Origin: an uncultured Aliarcobacter sp.
GTDB taxonomy: Bacteria; Campylobacterota; Campylobacteria; Campylobacterales; Arcobacteraceae
NCBI GenBank assembly: GCA_947629065.1
Contig: CANRCH010000021.1
Span: 1-16,860 of the forward strand
Reading direction: 5' to 3'
DNA length: 16,860 bases
A program made the position numbers and the translations under genes. This document shows, piece by piece, positions 15,202 through 16,860 of the stretch. The notes under the pieces were generated by a model that saw only the letters and a list, made by a program, of their open reading frames with translations, had not been told where the DNA came from and did not search any database. Numbering within the stretch: the stretch's first letter is position 1; each line of letters opens with the position of its first letter.

Positions 15202-16374
15202 ATGGCTATGGGGCAAATTACACTGGCAAATGATGTTGTAGCACTTACAAGTGTACAAATATCTACATTTATATTCATAGCAATCACTATCTTAGTGTTG
15301 TTTATGAGTTTCAAACCATCAAATCATACTGATGTTTTTCCAATTCCTGTAACAAATGAGTTAAAAGGGCTTGGGATTTTAACCGTTGTTTTCGCACACT
15401 TTGCATATATGAAAGTTACAAACTGGGAGTTTTTATACCCACTTTCTACAATTGCTGGAGTTGGAGTTGATCTGTTCTTGTTTATGTCTGGATTTGGACT
15501 TACAGTTGGAATGATGAAAAGACCTATGAAGACTTTGGATTTTTATAAAAAAAGAGTTATAAAAATCTTTATTCCATTTTGGATAGCTTTAATTATTATG
15601 TTTATCACAGATGCTATTTTTCTTGATAGAACATATACAGCAGGTTATATTATTCAATCACTTTTAGGGTTTTTCCCAACAGCTGATGGATTCAAAGATG
15701 TAAATTCACCATTTTGGTATATTACTTGGATGATGATGTTTTATATACTTTTTCCACTTCTATTTATAAAAAAAGCACCTTGGCTAACAGCTATTATATT
15801 AGCAATTATTGCCACAATTATTGGAACTACAAATATTTTTGAACTTGGAAGTAACTGGTTACATAGACTTCACACATTGGCATTTTCACTAGGAATTATT
15901 GCAGCTTGGCTTTTAAGGGCAAAAGAAAATGGTGAAGATAATGCATTTGTTGCTTATGTAAAAAACTTTAGAGATAACTCAAAAGATATGAAATATATAG
16001 TTATGTTTATTATGTTTGTAATAATTGTATATGTTTCACAACACACAAGCGCAAAACATTGGCCTACATTAAAAGCACTTTTAGGGCACTCATTTTATAT
16101 TGAACAAATAGCTTGTATTGTAATAATGCTTGCATTTATTGTGATATTTGTACTTAAAAAGACGCAAAGTAGCGTACTTGTACTATTTGGTGCATACTCT
16201 TATGAAGTATATTTAATTCACTGGCCATTAATGAGAAGTTATGATGTGTTCTTTGATATCTTACCACCTTGGGCAGCTGTTTTAGTTTGGATGATAGTGT
16301 TTGTATTAGTTAGTATGCTACTACAAAGACTTGTAACTCCTGTTAGTAATTTTGTAGATAAAATTGCAAAATAA
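15202..16374 (+). CDS. Acyltransferase family 3 integral membrane protein
   Basis: A 390-residue polytopic membrane protein with about ten hydrophobic segments, the first at about 20-37. It matches the acyltransferase-3 (OafA/NodX) layout: an early helix with the likely catalytic His in VVFAHFAYM (about 62-70), FLFMSGFGL, a conserved arginine-containing FYKKRVIKIFIPFW segment, SPFWYITWMMMFYILFPL, and the late SYEVYLIHWPLM block. Such proteins carry acyl groups, often acetyl, across the inner membrane onto sugars of O-antigen, capsule, peptidoglycan or secondary metabolites. The acceptor here is unknown. The AAGGAG ribosome site (15188-15193) fixes the ATG at 15202 rather than the in-frame ATG two codons later. 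It converges on an SGNH-like gene; SGNH domains often partner acyltransferase-3 proteins, so a shared role is inferred. Confidence 0.88.
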   Translation: MAMGQITLANDVVALTSVQISTFIFIAITILVLFMSFKPSNHTDVFPIPVTNELKGLGILTVVFAHFAYMKVTNWEFLYPLSTIAGVGVDLFLFMSGFGLTVGMMKRPMKTLDFYKKRVIKIFIPFWIALIIMFITDAIFLDRTYTAGYIIQSLLGFFPTADGFKDVNSPFWYITWMMMFYILFPLLFIKKAPWLTAIILAIIATIIGTTNIFELGSNWLHRLHTLAFSLGIIAAWLLRAKENGEDNAFVAYVKNFRDNSKDMKYIVMFIMFVIIVYVSQHTSAKHWPTLKALLGHSFYIEQIACIVIMLAFIVIFVLKKTQSSVLVLFGAYSYEVYLIHWPLMRSYDVFFDILPPWAAVLVWMIVFVLVSMLLQRLVTPVSNFVDKIAK

Positions 16375-16401
16375 AAGAGGGCGTTTAGCCTTCTTTTATT
16401 T
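16369..16401. terminator. Bidirectional terminator spanning both stop codons
   Basis: A 14-bp stem (16369-16382 with 16388-16401, one G-T pair) with loop GTTTA. The outer part is A-rich on the left and T-rich on the right, giving a U-tract in both directions. The acyltransferase TAA is in the left arm, and the convergent gene's stop is in the right arm. Confidence 0.85.
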
Positions 16402-16860
16402 AGTCTTGTCTATATACACTCCAAAATCTTCTGGAACTTCAATACTAATATCATTAAAAATTCTTGCAAAATAGTATTTACCAAACTCTTGTTTTAAGTG
16501 AGATGGGTCTATATAAGGATCTTTATCATTTGTAATTGTGTTTCTTGTCATAAAATCCCAATAAGGGTAGATTTTTGCTAACTCTTCTTTCCATTTGTAA
16601 AAAATATCCATTTTGTTTTGCTTTTCAATCTCATCTAGTAAATCTGAATGTATTGCAGTTGTAAAAACAACTAAATTTACACTATATTCTTTACAAAGTT
16701 CTACCATTTTTTCATAATAATATGTGCTGTTTTCAGCCCACTCAAGATAGTTTTCATACTTTGTTTTATACCCTTTTAGAGTTCCTTCCCACATCTTATC
16801 TTTTTCATTATTATCTATTACCATTTTTTGATGATAAGCTGAAATTCCACCATTTTTATA
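16396..16860 (-). CDS. SGNH-hydrolase-like protein, C-terminal part (5' end outside window)
   Basis: The frame stays open on the minus strand through base 16860 (upstream residues read YKNGGISAYHQK before Met at 16824), so the protein starts outside the window and the Met at 16824 is probably internal. The visible 154 residues have a helix with LCKEYSVNLVVFTTAIHSDLL, then YPYWDFMTRN, and a C-terminal block with DPSHLKQEFGKYYFARI. A late Asp-x-x-His followed by a helix is the usual catalytic end of SGNH/GDSL esterase-like proteins such as DltD or AlgX-type domains; here it is Asp-Pro-Ser-His. The GDS block with the serine would lie upstream and is not seen. Convergence with an acyltransferase-3 gene supports a role in O-acylation of an envelope glycan. 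The assignment is tentative. Confidence 0.6.
   Translation of the reverse strand, partial: YKNGGISAYHQKMVIDNNEKDKMWEGTLKGYKTKYENYLEWAENSTYYYEKMVELCKEYSVNLVVFTTAIHSDLLDEIEKQNKMDIFYKWKEELAKIYPYWDFMTRNTITNDKDPYIDPSHLKQEFGKYYFARIFNDISIEVPEDFGVYIDKTK

Noticed and set aside
1..16860. CRISPR arrays, insertion sequences, prophage or toxin-antitoxin genes
   Set aside because: No regularly spaced repeats, transposase or integrase motifs, or paired small toxin/antitoxin genes were seen on either strand.

Overview
The window is AT-rich DNA whose gene content and codon use point to an Arcobacter-type member of the Campylobacterota (Arcobacter, Aliarcobacter or a close relative). The pointers are an AcnB-type aconitase, a DUF721 protein of the kind seen next to epsilonproteobacterial housekeeping genes, an AspB-type aminotransferase, NadB, promoters that show a clear TATAAT box but no obvious -35, and A/T-dominated codons throughout. 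There are no rRNA, tRNA, CRISPR, transposase or phage genes. The window is a compact chromosomal segment with many short or overlapping gene junctions.

Positions 1-2673 hold a tight same-strand cluster: the C-terminal part of a membrane-anchored BON/OmpA-like protein (cut by the left edge), a Ras-like small GTPase 4 bases later, and a PAS-GGDEF protein whose ATG overlaps the GTPase stop. This looks like one signalling unit linking an envelope protein, a G-protein switch and c-di-GMP synthesis. It is the most promising little-described system here. A convergent M48 zinc-protease lipoprotein follows (2682-3443).

Positions 3444-10436 are mostly central metabolism. acnB has its own promoter and a striking TTGTACA inverted repeat upstream, and a strong terminator after it. 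A convergent aspartate aminotransferase follows, divergent from a YgjP-type metalloprotein. Next come a DUF721 (DciA-like) gene, a small LptM-like lipoprotein gene, and nadB, which overlaps the lipoprotein gene by ATGA. AspB makes aspartate and NadB oxidises it for NAD synthesis; AcnB runs in the TCA cycle that supplies oxaloacetate.

Positions 10498-16860 carry guaA (GMP synthase), a convergent selO (protein AMPylase pseudokinase), a small DUF2892 membrane protein, an alpha/beta hydrolase, a multi-spanning acyltransferase-3 protein, and the C-terminal part of a convergent SGNH-hydrolase-like protein that runs off the right edge. The last two may act together in modifying an envelope or surface glycan.

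The non-coding DNA holds two large nested palindromic elements, both between convergent genes (8362-8466 and 12033-12162). They share short sequence blocks, and the first is flanked by a 14-bp direct repeat. In several other convergent pairs a single hairpin spans both stop codons, so terminators double as the last codons of genes.
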